56,406 nucleotides of DNA from Desulfobacterales bacterium (GTDB lineage: Bacteria; Desulfobacterota; Desulfobacteria; Desulfobacterales; SURF-7). The notes beneath the pieces were generated by a model, which worked only from the letters and a program-made list of their open reading frames with translations, had not been told where the DNA came from and ran no database searches. This document shows positions 55,406 through 56,406 of the stretch, piece by piece. A program made the translations under genes and the position numbers. The stretch is taken from contig JANQFQ010000052.1 in the NCBI GenBank assembly GCA_028277765.1, positions 1-56,406 of the forward strand, in the 5' to 3' direction. Numbering within the stretch: position 1 is the first letter of the stretch; each line of letters starts with the position of its first letter.

Positions 55406-56406
55406 AAAAATAATGTTTTTGTAGCTGCTTATCCTGTAATCGATATAGATATCGATGAAACTATTTCTGTTATTGATATTGCTGAAATCACAACACATTA
55501 TGGTACTATTAATATTCAAACCATCGGATATTCTGTTGGGAATATAGAAGGAAGCTCTCTCGCAGCAGGTGCTACATCAGGTCACACACATGAGGAATGG
55601 AGGGATGTGACTAACATTGAAGAAGATTATATTAGACAGAGCTTGTACGAAGACAGTTTAACGAGTTCAAATGAACAATATACCCGCGGGTGGGAAGAAG
55701 GAAAAACCTTTGAGAGAGAATTCGGAAGTAATCTTAGCGTAAACATAGGTGATACGGGTGTCTACGGAAAAATCAAAGAAGGCGTTAGTTATGGAGAATC
55801 GGGTAGTAATTACAAAGGAATGTCTGCTGAAGTCCAACAAGGTGTTGGCTTAGTCATGGAAAAAGTGAGAAAGACAATTGTCACTGAACATAACAAAGAT
55901 GAATATACATTTTCAACAACTGTAAACAGGACGGGTTATCAGGAAACAATCGTTACTAATACAAATAGTATTGCAACTGGGGAAGAATGGGCAACAGCTA
56001 CAACAATAGATCCGAGTAATGCAGGTAAATTAAGATTTACTTTTTTTATCACCAATACTGGAACAGACGTTGCAAGAGATATACAAGATTTACGATTTAA
56101 TGTTTTTATTGGTGATAATATTCCGATTACTTACCATAAAATATCTGATCCTGCAATTAGTCTTTCAAATCTGTTTCCAGGCGACAACATTCAGTTTAGC
56201 GGAGAAATTGTAATAACCTTAGACGAGCTAAGTGATATCGATCAAGGAAAACCAATACGTTTTCGTATTGCTGATTTTAGTTATGGTGCTGATGAATTAG
56301 CGTACAATGATGCTTGGAATCGGGATGTAATCGTTGAGATCGATGATGGAGTAGCAGATGGAGATGAAACGATCGATTACTATATGACATATATTGTCAA
56401 TATATG
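55406..56406 (+). pseudogene. Open reading frame without a start: 5'-truncated, unrecognised (exported/surface-like?) protein, runs off the window
   Basis: From the stop at 55403-55405 the frame stays open for 333 codons to the window end. No ATG, GTG or TTG occurs in the first ~65 codons, and no ribosome binding site is seen. The translation is nevertheless protein-like. It starts NVFVAAYPVIDIDIDETISV and continues with a Ser/Thr/Gly-rich, beta-type region (GWEEGKTFEREFGSNLSVNI). Next comes a segment like an NTGT-type Ig/CARDB domain (FFITNTGTDVARDIQDLRFN), and the visible part ends with acidic DDGVADGDETIDYYMTY. I do not recognise the family. The N-terminus appears lost exactly at the tRNA-Gly upstream region. 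This suggests an insertion/deletion junction or an assembly chimera. Confidence 0.5.

Noticed and set aside
1..56406. CRISPR array, rRNA genes, complete insertion sequence or prophage
   Set aside because: No regularly spaced repeats, rRNA sequence, transposase or phage structural genes were found; the only mobile-type gene is the recombinase at 27280-28107.

Overview
The window looks like part of a chromosome of an anaerobic Desulfobacterota (delta-proteobacterial) organism. The signs are heterodisulfide-reductase (Hdr) modules, an HdrA-NuoE fusion, a type III glutamine synthetase, many two-component and sigma-54 genes, and moderate-to-low GC. The lineage call is inferred from gene content, not from a marker gene.

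Positions 1-25 kb form a nitrogen-assimilation block. A minus-strand cluster (5364 down to 1) encodes a glutamine-amidotransferase/GXGXG protein, HdrC, HdrB, a small zinc-ribbon protein with a frameshift, and an HdrA-NuoE fusion. It resembles a glutamate synthase wired to Hdr/NADH electron carriers. Divergently there follow a RecA-like/XRE/cupin regulator, a GAF-ANTAR antiterminator, gltB, gltD, an unusual receiver plus PEP-synthase-like ATP-grasp protein, gdhA, asd, purC and an aminotransferase. Then, on the minus strand, come glnA (type III) and an aspartate kinase. The most striking signal is that the leaders of the amidotransferase gene, gltB and gdhA each carry a GAC-AAnGGy-GUC hexaloop hairpin (A1 and G4 in the loop). 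In each, the 3' half overlaps an intrinsic terminator just before the gene. This is the arrangement expected of ANTAR-protein targets, and an ANTAR gene sits between two of them. I infer a local RNA-antitermination regulon that controls three routes to glutamate.

Positions 26-42 kb are accessory. They hold a small lipoprotein ORF with a dnaX-like slippery heptamer, a lone tyrosine recombinase bracketed by near-identical palindromic 25-bp direct repeats, a hot-dog dehydratase, a SUMF1-type protein, and a marR-tolC-MFP-RND efflux operon with a clear palindromic operator. They also hold a PilZ protein and a sigma-54 two-component system. Two sigma-54 promoters, one before a CheY-like gene and one before two genes of unknown function, have three copies each of the same 15-bp palindrome at identical spacing. 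These are probably the sites of the NtrC-like regulator encoded between them.

Positions 42.6-55.4 kb hold a compact minus-strand translation/RNA operon: tRNA-Gly(CCC), rimP, nusA, infB, DUF503, rbfA, nrnA, truB, rpsO, pnp, an M16 peptidase, dut and an MBL hydrolase. The last kilobase (55406-56406) is an open frame without a start codon. It looks like a 5'-truncated foreign gene or an assembly join.
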